The notes under the pieces were generated by a model. It saw only the letters and a list, made by a program, of their open reading frames with translations, did no database searches and was not told the origin of the DNA. Both the position numbers and the translations under genes were made by a program. A stretch of DNA of 64,000 nucleotides from Nonomuraea thailandensis (lineage in GTDB: Bacteria > Actinomycetota > Actinomycetes > Streptosporangiales > Streptosporangiaceae), in assembly GCF_024172165.1 (NCBI RefSeq), contig NZ_JAMZEB010000002.1, positions 8,840,501-8,904,500 on the forward strand, written 5' to 3'. Positions 44,091 to 52,747 of the stretch are shown here, piece by piece; the stretch's first letter is position 1, and every line of letters starts with the position of its first letter.

Positions 44091-44636
44091 ATGTGCGGTG
44101 TGATCCATCTCGCCGAGGGGCCCCGGGTGGCCATCCGTTACATCAGCCTGCGCGACTTCGAGGAGCTCGCGGCTCTGCACGAGGAGAGCGCGCAACTGCT
44201 CGCCCGGTGGATGCCCGGCGGGCCCATCGTCACGTACGCGGACTTCGAGCGGTACATGTCCAGGTTCGACGGCCCGCTGAACGAAGGCTTCCTCATCTGC
44301 CTGCGCGACACCGGCGCGATCGTGGGCCGGGTCAACGTCAACAACATCATCCGGGGCACCCACCAGAGCGCGATGATCGGCTACTCCGCCTACGCCTCCA
44401 CCACCGGCCGCGGCTACATGACGGAGGGCCTGGGGCTGCTGGTCGAGCACGCGTTCGGCGAGATGGGGCTGCACCGCCTGGAGGCCAACATCCAGCCCGA
44501 CAACACCCCCTCGCTCAGCCTGATCAAGCGCGTCGGCTTCCTGCGCGAAGGGTACTCGCCGAACTTCCAGTTCATCGACGGCGCCTGGCGGGACCACGAG
44601 CGCTGGGCCATCACCGCCGAGATGACCGGCGCGTGA
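44091..44636 (+). CDS. GNAT-family N-acetyltransferase (RimJ-like)
   Basis: 181 residues. RimJ/RimL layout: VAIRYISLRDFEEL start, GFLICLRDTGAIVGRVNVNNI strand pair, YSAYASTTGRGYMTEGLGLL acetyl-CoA loop (the RGYMTE site), then ANIQPDNTPSLSLIKRVGFLREG near the C-terminus. It transfers acetyl to an N-terminus or amine; the substrate is unknown. The ATG at 44091 has only a weak upstream purine stretch. Confidence 0.88.
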   Translation: MCGVIHLAEGPRVAIRYISLRDFEELAALHEESAQLLARWMPGGPIVTYADFERYMSRFDGPLNEGFLICLRDTGAIVGRVNVNNIIRGTHQSAMIGYSAYASTTGRGYMTEGLGLLVEHAFGEMGLHRLEANIQPDNTPSLSLIKRVGFLREGYSPNFQFIDGAWRDHERWAITAEMTGA

Positions 44637-44832
44637 CGCCGGAACGCGCCCTCAGGGAGTGACGCCGGGCCGGTCCACGACCCCCGAGGCCGGCCCGGCG
44701 GAGGCGTAGCAGGCGATGCCGACACCCTGCCGGCCCACCGCGTCCGGCATCCGGCCGGCCTGCACAGAGCTCCGTTCTTCTGTCCTTCACCCTCTTTCAC
44801 CCGGACGTGGATTTCGAGTTCTCGCCGCACCC

Positions 44833-44860
44833 TTGACCTCAAGTAAGGTCGAGGTAGCAG
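44833..44860 (+). promoter_or_regulatory. SoxR/MerR-like promoter
   Basis: TTGACC (44833-44838) overlaps ACCTC (44836-44840), which pairs with GAGGT (44851-44855) as an interrupted inverted repeat, ACCTCAAGT...GAGGT, close to the CCTCAAG...CTTGAGG operator of SoxR-type regulators. TAGCAG (44855-44860) may be the -10. It lies 10 bp before the ATG of the unknown gene at 44870. The regulator gene is not in the window. Confidence 0.55.
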
Positions 44861-44869
44861 TCTGGTGGC

Positions 44870-45466
44870 ATGACGAAGAACAGAGTGATCATTTACGAGG
44901 AGGCCGGGGCGGATCCCCTGGCCGACGTCCTGGCAGTGGCGAACCACCACGGGCGCACCCGGGTGCGTGCCGTGGCCGAGCCGGCCCAGATGGTGCGCCT
45001 GGTGACGGAGCTGGTCGGCGAAGGGGTCGATCGCATCGAGCTGTGCGGCGGGTTCGGCGCGGTGTGGCACGCGCGGGCGAGGCAGGCCGCGGGCGGGCAG
45101 GCGGCGGTCGGCGCGATCTACTACGGGTTCGAGTCGCTGCCGGGCGTGGCGTCGTACAAGCAGCGCTTCGAGGCCGGGGAGACGCTGTCGGAGGCGTTCC
45201 TCATCGTGCACGAAGGGGCCGATCCGGAGGTGGACCGGGTCGTGCGCGACAGGGACGCGGGTAGCACGACGCTCGTGGCGGTGCCCGACGAGGCGTCGGC
45301 GGCCGAGGTGGCCGGCAAGCTGGCCGGCGGGCTGCAGCTCATCGAGCTGTACGGCACGCCGGGCCCGGAGTCGGCCGCGCCCGTCATCGACGCCGTGGAC
45401 GCGGGCGTGCCCGTGGGCGTCACTGCGTGGGCAGCAGCGTCCCCAGCGGGCCGAGGTCGAGGTTGA
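44870..45466 (+). CDS. Unknown protein, DUF6506-like
   Basis: 198 residues. An alternating alpha/beta pattern is visible (RVIIYEEAGADPLADVLAVA, RIELCGGFGAVWHARARQA, GAIYYGFESLPGVASYKQRF, then AFLIVHEGADPE). The AIYYGFESL...ASYKQRFEAGE region resembles small DUF6506 proteins; the family is tentative. The last 47 bases overlap the end of convergent gvpK, and this part of the protein (VTAWAAASPAGRGRG) may be poorly constrained. Expression is probably from the SoxR-like promoter. Confidence 0.6.
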   Translation: MTKNRVIIYEEAGADPLADVLAVANHHGRTRVRAVAEPAQMVRLVTELVGEGVDRIELCGGFGAVWHARARQAAGGQAAVGAIYYGFESLPGVASYKQRFEAGETLSEAFLIVHEGADPEVDRVVRDRDAGSTTLVAVPDEASAAEVAGKLAGGLQLIELYGTPGPESAAPVIDAVDAGVPVGVTAWAAASPAGRGRG

Positions 45467-45704
45467 GATCCTCGGGGGCGACGTCGAAGCGCTCGCACAG
45501 GTCGGCCATCGCCCCCTCCAGCCGCATCAGGGTGACGCCGAGCACCTCGATCTGCTCGTCCGTCAGGTTGCCCTGCTCCATCCGGCGTACGCACTGGCGC
45601 TCCACGAGCTGACGCACCAGCTCGACGAGCGTGAGCACGAGACGGCTCAGGTCACGCTCGACCGTGTCGGGATCGGCGGCGACGCGCCAGCGCGGCGTGT
45701 CCAT
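45420..45704 (-). CDS. gvpK: Gas vesicle protein GvpK
   Basis: 94 residues. GvpK signature: DPDTVERDLSRLVLTLVELVRQLVERQCVRRME, then LTDEQIEVLGVTLMRLEGAM and LNLDLGPLGTLL. It is required for vesicle assembly in other bacteria. It is the last gene of the operon; its ATG directly follows the gvpS stop. Its 3' end overlaps the convergent gene at 44870-45466. Confidence 0.95.
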   Translation of the reverse strand: MDTPRWRVAADPDTVERDLSRLVLTLVELVRQLVERQCVRRMEQGNLTDEQIEVLGVTLMRLEGAMADLCERFDVAPEDLNLDLGPLGTLLPTQ

Positions 45705-45899
45705 CTACAGGCTCCCTTCGAGCTCGTCGGCCGACACGAGCAGCGTGCGCAGCGAGATGTGCACCAGGTCGATGTCGGCGATCGACAACACCAGGTCGCC
45801 GGTCACCACGACGCCGCCTGCCAGCAGCCGGTCCAGGAGGTCCACGAGGGCCACGCGCTCGGGCGGCAGCTCCTCGCAGGCCACCACGTCGCGTCTCAT
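45705..45899 (-). CDS. gvpS: GvpA/J/S-type gas vesicle structural protein (short)
   Basis: 64 residues. LVDLLDRLLAGGVVVTGDLVLSIADIDLVHISLRTLLVSAD has the GvpA-fold pattern: helix, two strands around a turn, helix. It is the shortest of three GvpA-type proteins in the operon, and its place between gvpL and gvpK matches gvpS of actinobacteria. It is a likely minor wall or tip component. ATGA overlap with the upstream stop. Confidence 0.88.
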   Translation of the reverse strand: MRRDVVACEELPPERVALVDLLDRLLAGGVVVTGDLVLSIADIDLVHISLRTLLVSADELEGSL

Positions 45900-46672
45900 G
45901 CCGGCTCCATGACCGTGAACGAGTACGGCGCCCAGGGGCCGGTCACCCTGATCTCCACCCCGTCGCCGCCGAGCTCCCCCGCCCGCACGGCGAACTCCTC
46001 GGCCCGGCCCTCGTCCACCAGGTACGCGCCGTTCAGCAACATCACGTCGTCGCGGCCCGACAGGCGCGGGTCCTGGGCGCGGTGCCGGTGCCCGGCGGCG
46101 GCGAGCGCGGCCAGCTCCCGGTGAATGTGGTCGGCACGCTGCAGCGCCTGCCTGCGGGCCTGCTCCCGCCCGCGCAGGGTGGCCCTGCGGCGCTGCAGGT
46201 ACGCGGTCCCCGGCCGCCCGGCCTGCCGGTCGCCCTCGCACGCCCGGCCGCCGCCGCGCGTCTCCTCCGCGTTCACCGGCTCCTCGCGCGGGCTCGCGTA
46301 CGCCTTGACGCCCCACTCGCGCCGACCCGTGACGTGCGCGAGCACCTCGGTGAAGGCGGCCGAGCGCCGCTCCAGCAGCTCCACCACCTGGTCGTCGTCG
46401 CCGTACACCGTGACGAGCCTGACCGGCGCCGTCGTCGTGGCCGCCGCCACGGAGTCCACGACGCGGTGGTGCGCGCGGGCCGTCTCCGCCAGCCAGTCCA
46501 GATCCTCCAGCGAACGCCGCAGCGGCTCCTCGCCGAACTGCTCCAGCGGCACCGAGCTCACGTACGCCACCAACCCGGCGCCGGCGACGGTCCGCACGGC
46601 GGCGCCGGCCACGCCGGGAGGGCAGGGCAGCGGCTCGCGCGCGACCGCGTACAGGTAGGTCAGCTCAGACAT
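45896..46672 (-). CDS. gvpL: GvpL/GvpF-family gas vesicle protein
   Basis: 258 residues. It starts SELTYLYAVAREPLP and has the GvpF/L pattern (VRTVAGAGLVAYVSSVPLEQFGEEP, a CHHRVVDSV-like AHHRVVDSVAAATTTAPVRLVTVYGDDD). It ends with GVEIRVTGPWAPYSFTV, the standard C-terminal strand. GvpL helps nucleation or chaperones GvpA. It overlaps gvpJ by 8 bases. Confidence 0.93.
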   Translation of the reverse strand: MSELTYLYAVAREPLPCPPGVAGAAVRTVAGAGLVAYVSSVPLEQFGEEPLRRSLEDLDWLAETARAHHRVVDSVAAATTTAPVRLVTVYGDDDQVVELLERRSAAFTEVLAHVTGRREWGVKAYASPREEPVNAEETRGGGRACEGDRQAGRPGTAYLQRRRATLRGREQARRQALQRADHIHRELAALAAAGHRHRAQDPRLSGRDDVMLLNGAYLVDEGRAEEFAVRAGELGGDGVEIRVTGPWAPYSFTVMEPA

Positions 46673-47003
46673 CGGCGTCGTCCCTGCCCTCGACGGCGGC
46701 CAGGCGGCGGCGCAGGCGGCGGTTCTCCGCCACCAGCTCCCGGTCCCGCCCCGACAGGTAGGGGTCGTGCTCCCACCAGTCGATGCCCAGTTCCCTGGCT
46801 GTGTCGACGGAGGCGATCAGGAGCCGTAGCTTGATCGTGAGCAGCTCGATGTCCAGCAGGTTCACCCGGATGTCTCCGGCGATCACCACGCCGCGGTCGA
46901 GCACGCGCTCCAGGATGTCGCCGAGGTTGGCGGGCTCCCGGTTCGCGGGCCCCGCGCCGTACGAGGGCCGGACCACCGGTCCGGACGGTGAGATTCTGTC
47001 CAT
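46665..47003 (-). CDS. gvpJ: GvpJ-like gas vesicle protein
   Basis: 112 residues. The GvpA-fold core is LGDILERVLDRGVVIAGDIRVNLLDIELLTIKLRLLIASVDTA, followed by a charged C-terminal coiled region (ENRRLRRRLAAVE). It is longer than gvpS and shorter than the first-gene GvpA-type protein. GvpJ is thought to seed vesicle tips. The ATG at 47003 follows the gvpO stop by one base. Confidence 0.88.
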   Translation of the reverse strand: MDRISPSGPVVRPSYGAGPANREPANLGDILERVLDRGVVIAGDIRVNLLDIELLTIKLRLLIASVDTARELGIDWWEHDPYLSGRDRELVAENRRLRRRLAAVEGRDDADV

Positions 47004-47004
47004 C

Positions 47005-47301
47005 TCACAACGCCTCGCCCGAATCGGCGTTCGCCCGCTTGTATCGCCGTAGCCTCCTATAGGACAGCAATCTTCCCTCCTCATCGATCTGAGCCTGGTA
47101 AATGGCGAGGATGTCGCCGGATGAGGGGATGCGCCGGTCCTCGACGATCTCGACGTTGACCAGCCAGCCTTCTTCGGCCGGTTGCACCGACGTGATGCCC
47201 TCGACCTCTTTCGCGGTGAGGTCGGCGATGTGCCGCAGACCGACCCCGCCGGCCGTCACGGCGTTCAGCTCCTCCGTGACGGTCTCTTCCCTGGTGGCCA
47301 T
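47005..47301 (-). CDS. gvpO: Gas vesicle protein GvpO
   Basis: 98 residues. GvpO signature: GLRHIADLTAKEVEGITSVQPAEEGWLVNVEIVEDRRIPSSGDILAIYQAQIDEEGRLLSYRRLRRYKR. It starts two bases after the gvpG stop. GvpO is a small conserved accessory protein of haloarchaeal and actinobacterial gas-vesicle operons. Confidence 0.95.
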   Translation of the reverse strand: MATREETVTEELNAVTAGGVGLRHIADLTAKEVEGITSVQPAEEGWLVNVEIVEDRRIPSSGDILAIYQAQIDEEGRLLSYRRLRRYKRANADSGEAL

Positions 47302-47303
47302 GC

Positions 47304-47528
47304 TCACCTCCCTGTCGCCTGACGCAGAATGCTTTCGACCGCTTCGCGTTCTTCCTCTTCGGAGATCGTCCCGGCCTGCCTGGCCGCCTCGATCTCCTCC
47401 AGCCGCCTCCGTACGGCGGCGGGGTTTCGCAGCTCTCGGTCGATCTGCTCCTGGATCAGCTCGCCCAGCCGCATCAGAGTGCGCACCGGCGCCAGCGGCC
47501 AGGTGAAGATGCTGCTCACCAGGCCCAT
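47304..47528 (-). CDS. gvpG: Gas vesicle protein GvpG
   Basis: 74 residues. GvpG pattern: LAPVRTLMRLGELIQEQIDRELRNPAAVRRRLEEIEAARQAGTISEEEERE, an all-helical small protein. It is located between gvpF and gvpO, as in Streptomyces operons. Confidence 0.95.
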   Translation of the reverse strand: MGLVSSIFTWPLAPVRTLMRLGELIQEQIDRELRNPAAVRRRLEEIEAARQAGTISEEEEREAVESILRQATGR

Positions 47529-47541
47529 GGCTGTTCACCTC

Positions 47542-48345
47542 CTACGCCTGGGCGATGACGAAGTCGTACGGCGCCATCGGGCCGAGCAACCGCAGGTCCA
47601 CGCGGCCCGTCCAGCGCTCGCCGAACTCCTGCAACGCCCGTTCCAGGCCCTTCTGGTCATCCACCTTGGCGAGCAGGGCCACGTGCACGGCGTCCCACTC
47701 GTGGGTCGGCTCCCGCAGCGACGCCTGGGCGTAGTGCCCGGACAGGCCGTCGAGCAGCATGCGGGTGTCCATGTCGCGCTTGGCCTCGACCGAGGCCGTG
47801 ATGATCTCGCCGAGCCTGATGCGCTCGTTCCTCGTGGCGTCCTCCGACCGGCCCCTGAGTGCCTCGCGCAGGCTCTGCGCCTCCGGGCTCTCGGCGAGGA
47901 TCTCGGTGAGCACGGCCTGCTCGGCGTAGCGGCCCTTGACGACGTACTCGGCCATGCCCCTGAGCTCGCCGAGGGCGGAGAGGAAGTCGTCGTGGTGCGG
48001 CTCCAGCAGCTCCTGCACCACGGCGTCCGCGTTGGTGAGCACCGCGCCGAACCGGAACGGGAGCACCGGCCCCCTCGCCACCACGGTGTCGAGCACGCCT
48101 TCGTGGGCCAGGAAGTCACCGGGCCGGCCCAGGGGCTCCTCCACGTTGACGTCGCTCACGACGGCCGCGATCTCGCCGTGCTCGACGAGCTTGACCTTGC
48201 CCGCCGGGTCGCCCAGCCCCCGCTGGCCGGAGTCCAGCCGGGTGTCGGCGGGCACGATGCCGTAGACGTAGCAGCCCAGGTTCTGGGTCTTGCGCGTGCC
48301 CTGCTTGGGCACGGAGGCTCCGGAGACCTTCGTCGAGCGTCCCAT
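47542..48345 (-). CDS. gvpF: Gas vesicle protein GvpF
   Basis: 267 residues from the ATG at 48345; a GTG at 48351 overlaps the upstream stop and is possible. The pattern CYVYGIVPADTRL, VKLVEHGEIAAVVSDV, then AHEGVLDTVVARGPVLPFRFGAV is the GvpF hallmark, and the C-terminal strand reads LLGPMAPYDFVIA. GvpF sits on the inner wall and chaperones the structural protein. GGAAGG precedes the ATG. Confidence 0.95.
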   Translation of the reverse strand: MGRSTKVSGASVPKQGTRKTQNLGCYVYGIVPADTRLDSGQRGLGDPAGKVKLVEHGEIAAVVSDVNVEEPLGRPGDFLAHEGVLDTVVARGPVLPFRFGAVLTNADAVVQELLEPHHDDFLSALGELRGMAEYVVKGRYAEQAVLTEILAESPEAQSLREALRGRSEDATRNERIRLGEIITASVEAKRDMDTRMLLDGLSGHYAQASLREPTHEWDAVHVALLAKVDDQKGLERALQEFGERWTGRVDLRLLGPMAPYDFVIAQA

Positions 48346-48347
48346 GC

Positions 48348-48821
48348 TCACCCTTCCTCTCGCTTCGGCCGGATCTTCCGCTTGGGCGGCCCTGACTCGC
48401 GCTCCACGGTCATCTCCGGCTCCTCCGCGGCGCTCTCCGCCTCGGCCGCGGGGTCACGCTGCTTCTGCGTGAGCTCCTGCAGCGTGTCGCCCGCGGTCTC
48501 CACCACGCCCTGGATGACCTCTTTGGTGGCGTCCTGGCTGGGGACGCCCTTCGCGTCCTTGATGACGTCGGGCAGGCCCTTCTCGCTCTTGGACATGTCG
48601 AGCCTGTTGGCGGCCTCGGCGAAACGCAGGTAGGTGTCGACGCTGGCCACGACGACGCGGGCGTCGATGGTCAGGATCTCGATCCCGACGAGCGACACCC
48701 GGACGTAGGCGTCGATCACGAGGCCCTTGTCCAGGATCGAGTCGATCACGTCGGCCAGACCCGTGGGGCCGCCTCGCCCGCCCATTTGCCCGGCTGCTGC
48801 CGCCGGCTGCACAGATGTCAT
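48348..48821 (-). CDS. gvpA: Main GvpA/J-type gas vesicle structural protein
   Basis: 157 residues. The GvpA core LADVIDSILDKGLVIDAYVRVSLVGIEILTIDARVVVASVDTYLRFAEAANRLD is followed by an unusually long charged tail (Ser/Glu/Lys-rich to residue 157), a form usual in actinobacterial first-gene GvpA. It is the first gene of the operon. Its ATG follows AAGGGGGG. The region 48822-48960, with AT-rich stretches, must contain the operon promoter. Confidence 0.92.
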   Translation of the reverse strand: MTSVQPAAAAGQMGGRGGPTGLADVIDSILDKGLVIDAYVRVSLVGIEILTIDARVVVASVDTYLRFAEAANRLDMSKSEKGLPDVIKDAKGVPSQDATKEVIQGVVETAGDTLQELTQKQRDPAAEAESAAEEPEMTVERESGPPKRKIRPKREEG

Positions 48822-48962
48822 GTGGTTCCCCCCTTACCTCAGCGAGCGTGCCCGTGAAAAAAGGACAGGGAACCACATAGAGCTAAAAATCCGACAGATT
48901 TGACATACATAGAGGCACCGGTCGATCACGAGCCGCAATCTTGAGGCGCCGGGGAGTTTGGC

Positions 48963-49967
48963 TCAGGTGCTGGCGCGGACGGCCAGAAGAGGCGTCAGGA
49001 GGGTGGAGTCGGGCACCGTACGGCCCTCCAGCTTCTCCATCACCAGCCGGACCGCCTCCCTGCCCACCTCCTCGGCCGGGATCAGCACGGACGTGAGCGG
49101 CGGGCCGGCCCGCTCGGCCACGTCGTCGGGGCAGATCGCCACCACGGCCACGTCGTCCGGCACCCGGCGGCCGAGCTGGCGCAGCGCGGCCAGCACGTGG
49201 CTCACCGCGGCCTCGTTGTGCACCACCAGACCGGACAGCCCCGGACGGTCGAGCAGCAGGTCGCGCACGGTCTCGTACACCTCGTCGAACGTCTCCTCGC
49301 AGGGCAGCGCGACCCCCTTGAGCCCGTGGTCGTCCAGCGACTCCACGAAACCCTCCCGGGTGCGGGTGGCGAAGCCGGTGCCCCGGTCGTACACCACCGA
49401 GGGGGCCCCGAGCAGCGCGATCTCCTCGTGCCCCCGTTCGGCCAGGTGCGCCACGCAGCGCGCGCCGGCGGCGGCGAAGTCGAGGTCCACGCAGGTCAGC
49501 CCGGCCGGCTCGGCGGGGAAGCCGATGAGCACGCTGGGCTCGGGCAGCTCGCGCAGCAGGGGCACCCGGCGGTCGTCCAGCTCCACGTCCATCAGCACCA
49601 GCGCGTCCACCAGCGCGCTCGCGGCCACCCGGCGGATGCCCTCGGTGCCCTCGTCCGCGGTCAGCAGCAGCACGTCGTGGTCGAAGCGGCGGGCGGCCGT
49701 GACGACCGCGCTGGCGAAGCGCATCAGCACCGGCACGTGCATGCCCGCGCGCAGCGGCAGCACCAGCGCGATCACGTTCGAGCGCTTGCTGGCCAGGGCG
49801 CGGGCGCCGGCGTTGGGGTGGTAGCCGAGCGCGCTGATGCTGTCGAGCACGCGCCGCCTGGTGTCGGCGGAGATCGTCCGCTTGCCGCTGAGCACGTACG
49901 AGACCGTGCTCACGGCCACGCCCGCGTGCTTGGCGACCTGGGCGATCGTGACCGTGCGCCCGCTCAA
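48963..49967 (-). CDS. LacI-family transcriptional regulator, TTG start
   Basis: 334 residues. The LacI HTH (TIAQVAKHAGVAVSTVSYVLSGKRTISADTRRRV) is followed by the periplasmic-binding-like effector domain. The only good start is the TTG at 49967 in a TTGA overlap with the GH3 stop, so the pair is translationally coupled. It probably represses its own operon through the palindrome at 52748-52763. The effector is likely the sugar cleaved by the GH3 enzyme. Confidence 0.9.
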   Translation of the reverse strand: MSGRTVTIAQVAKHAGVAVSTVSYVLSGKRTISADTRRRVLDSISALGYHPNAGARALASKRSNVIALVLPLRAGMHVPVLMRFASAVVTAARRFDHDVLLLTADEGTEGIRRVAASALVDALVLMDVELDDRRVPLLRELPEPSVLIGFPAEPAGLTCVDLDFAAAGARCVAHLAERGHEEIALLGAPSVVYDRGTGFATRTREGFVESLDDHGLKGVALPCEETFDEVYETVRDLLLDRPGLSGLVVHNEAAVSHVLAALRQLGRRVPDDVAVVAICPDDVAERAGPPLTSVLIPAEEVGREAVRLVMEKLEGRTVPDSTLLTPLLAVRAST

Positions 49968-52729
49968 GCCCCGGCTCCGAAGTCGGCGGCCGTCAGGGTC
50001 ACACCCTCGTTCTCGAAGACCACGAAGAGATCGTGCACCCCGTCCACGCCCGAGAGCGATGCCGTGACGGCGTGATAGTCGTACCTCTCGGTCCTCGGCA
50101 CCGGGAACGCGGCCACCGGCCTGCCGTAGAGAGGGTCGCCGAGCCGGATGGTGATCATGCCGCCCTCGGTGCTGCCCGCCGTGGCCACGCACGTCGTCGT
50201 GCCGGTCAGGTCCACCTGGCGGAACAGGATCCAGGCGCCCTCGGCGTCGGAGCGCACCGCGTCGCCGTCCTGCCTGGTCTCGTCCACGAACGTGATCGCG
50301 TCGTACTCGTCGTGGTCGGCCGCGCGCAGCAGCCCCGACTGCGGCGGGACGACCTCGCCCTCGACCTCGAAGCAGGCGCTCAGCCGCAGGTCGGTGGCGC
50401 TGCGGCCGACCATGAGCCGGTGCGGCGCGCGCTCCACGACGAACCGGCCCCTGGTGACGTCCCAGAACGCCAGGTCCGCGACCGGCAGGCGGAGCTCGAC
50501 GGCCCGGCTCTCGCCCGGTTCCAGGCGCACCTTCTCGAACCCGCGCAGGCGGCGCAGCGGCTGCTTGACCCGCGAGCGCTGCTGGTGGGTGTAGAACTGG
50601 ACGACCTCGACGCCGGGCCGCGAGCCCGTGTTCGTCACCGTGACGTCGGCCTCCAGCACGTCGCCCGCCAGGCGGACGCGCAGGCCGGCGTAGTCGAACG
50701 TGGTGTAGCTGAGGCCGTGGCCGAAGGGGTGCAGGGGCACGCCGCGGAAGTACTGGTAGGTGGCGTCGGAGGCGATGATGTCGTAGTCGAGCAGGTCGGG
50801 CAGCTCCTGCTCGGAGCGGTACCACGTCTGGGTGAGGCGGCCCTCGGGGTCGGCGTCGCCGAACAGCACCTCCGCCAGGGCGTGGCCGTACTCCTGGCCG
50901 CCGTGCGCCGACCAGAGCACGGCGGGCAGCTCGCCCTCGGTCCAGGTGAGCGGGTAGCCACTGGTGATGACCATGACGGTGCGCGGGTTCGCCTTGCGCA
51001 CGGCGCGCACCACGGCGTCCTGGGCGGAGGCCAGGGCCAGCGTCATGCGGTCCTCGGTCTCGCGGCCGTTGACGAGGGGGTGGTCGCCGACCACCACGAC
51101 CGCCACGTCGGCCTCGGCGGCCAGGCGGGCGGCCTCGTCGGTGCCGCTCCTGACCACGTCCATGGCCAGCCAGGCGGCCTGGTCGGCGTCGTCCACCAGG
51201 CGCAGCACGCCGTCCTCCGCCACGCCGACGTAGCAGCCGGTCGAGATGTGGCGCAGCGCGAGCGTGCCGCGCGGGCGCTCCTCCATGCGGAACGTCTGGC
51301 GCACCTCCCACCCGTTCGGCCCCGGCTGGTCGTTGACCAGCGTCGTCCCGTCCGCCGACACGAACCGGCCGGTGGTCACGGCCCGCAGCGCGTACGCGCC
51401 GCCGCCCCAGTCGAACAGGTCGAACAGCCCCGGCTCCGCGGCGCCCGCGCGCAGCGGCCCGCCGGCGGGGTCGGCCGTGACGGGCCCCGCGTCGGCGGTC
51501 AGCGTCACCCGGTCCACGGCCTCGCAGAACGTGGTCGCGCACCTCTCCTCCAGGCCCGCGCGGGCGGTGACGGCGTACGGGAGGGTGCCGCTGTACCAGT
51601 CCTCCATGAGCGTGTCGCCGAGCTGCCCGATCACCGCGATCCGCGTCACGTCCGCGAGCGGCAGCAGGCCGTCGTTCTCCAGCAGCACGAACGAGCGCCG
51701 CGCCGCCTCCCTGGCCAGTGCCTGGTGCTCGGGGCAGTTGACCACGTTGTCGTTGATGTCGTCGTACGGCGTCGCCGGGTCGAACTCGCCCAGCCGGAAC
51801 CGGATCGACAACGTGTGCCGCACGGCCGCGTCGACGTCCTCCTCGGCCAGCAGGCCCTGGGCGAGTGCGTCCCGCAGGTGCCCGAGCGTGGTCTGCGAGC
51901 GGTCGTCGTCCTGGGTGAAGCTGTCGAGCCCCGCCCTGACGGCGTGCGCGTACGCCTCGGGCAGCGAGTCGTGGTAGCCCTGCAGCGCGGTGAGGTTGCC
52001 GGGCGCGTAGGCGTCGCTGACCACCAGCAGGTCGTCCGGCGCCCAGGCGCGCAACGCCCGCCCGATCAGCGGGCTGAGGTGCGCGGGGCGGCCGTTGACC
52101 AGGTTGTACGACGGCATCACGGCCACCGCCGCGCCCGACTCGATGGGCCCGCGGAAGGCCGGCAGCTCGTACTCGTGCAGCACCCTGGGCGGCAGGTTGC
52201 TGGAGGTGGTGCAGCGGTCGGTCTCGTTGTTGTAGGCCAGGAAGTGCTTGAGGGTCGGGGCCGTCTTGAGGATTTCGGGAGCGCTCCCACGAAGCCCAGA
52301 GGCGTAGGCGGTGGCCATGACCGAGGTCAGCCACGGATCCTCGGAGTACCCCTCCTCGTTGCGCCCCCACCGCGGGTCGCGCAGCGGGTTCACCACGGGC
52401 GCCCACACGTTGAGCCCCGCCCCGGCGGGGTCCTTGTGGTGGAAGGCCAGCACCTCGTCGCCCGTCGCCTCGCCGACCCTGCGGACCAGGTCGCGGTCCC
52501 AGGTCGAGGCCAGCCCGACGGCCTGCGGGAAGACGGTGGCCGGGCCGAGCCAGGCCAGGCCGTGCAGCGCCTCGGTGCCCGTGCGGAACGCGCCGAGCCC
52601 CAGCCGCTCGACCGGCGCCTGGTACTGGTGCAGCAGGCCCACCTTCTCCTCGAGCGTGAGCCTGCTCATCAGGTCGTCGATCCGGTCTCGAAGCGGGGCC
52701 GATGGGTCGCGGAAGGGGGGTTGTTGCAT
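49964..52729 (-). CDS. GH3-family beta-glycosidase with inserted and C-terminal beta domains
   Basis: 921 residues, no signal peptide. The GH3 TIM-barrel region contains KHFLAYNNE and VVSDA (nucleophile candidate Asp239). The alpha/beta sandwich is interrupted near residues 430-530 by a beta-trefoil-like insertion (AYALRAVTTGRFVSADG, TLALRHISTGCYVGV). An FnIII-like domain (VTVTNTGSRPGVEVVQFY) follows, then a CBM6-like end (EGAWILFRQVDLTG...GGMITIRLGDPLYG). It hydrolyses beta-linked oligosaccharides inside the cell. The ATG at 52729 was chosen over 52735 for spacing to AGAGGG. Confidence 0.9.
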   Translation of the reverse strand: MQQPPFRDPSAPLRDRIDDLMSRLTLEEKVGLLHQYQAPVERLGLGAFRTGTEALHGLAWLGPATVFPQAVGLASTWDRDLVRRVGEATGDEVLAFHHKDPAGAGLNVWAPVVNPLRDPRWGRNEEGYSEDPWLTSVMATAYASGLRGSAPEILKTAPTLKHFLAYNNETDRCTTSSNLPPRVLHEYELPAFRGPIESGAAVAVMPSYNLVNGRPAHLSPLIGRALRAWAPDDLLVVSDAYAPGNLTALQGYHDSLPEAYAHAVRAGLDSFTQDDDRSQTTLGHLRDALAQGLLAEEDVDAAVRHTLSIRFRLGEFDPATPYDDINDNVVNCPEHQALAREAARRSFVLLENDGLLPLADVTRIAVIGQLGDTLMEDWYSGTLPYAVTARAGLEERCATTFCEAVDRVTLTADAGPVTADPAGGPLRAGAAEPGLFDLFDWGGGAYALRAVTTGRFVSADGTTLVNDQPGPNGWEVRQTFRMEERPRGTLALRHISTGCYVGVAEDGVLRLVDDADQAAWLAMDVVRSGTDEAARLAAEADVAVVVVGDHPLVNGRETEDRMTLALASAQDAVVRAVRKANPRTVMVITSGYPLTWTEGELPAVLWSAHGGQEYGHALAEVLFGDADPEGRLTQTWYRSEQELPDLLDYDIIASDATYQYFRGVPLHPFGHGLSYTTFDYAGLRVRLAGDVLEADVTVTNTGSRPGVEVVQFYTHQQRSRVKQPLRRLRGFEKVRLEPGESRAVELRLPVADLAFWDVTRGRFVVERAPHRLMVGRSATDLRLSACFEVEGEVVPPQSGLLRAADHDEYDAITFVDETRQDGDAVRSDAEGAWILFRQVDLTGTTTCVATAGSTEGGMITIRLGDPLYGRPVAAFPVPRTERYDYHAVTASLSGVDGVHDLFVVFENEGVTLTAADFGAGA

Positions 52730-52747
52730 GATCATCCCTCTGAGAGT

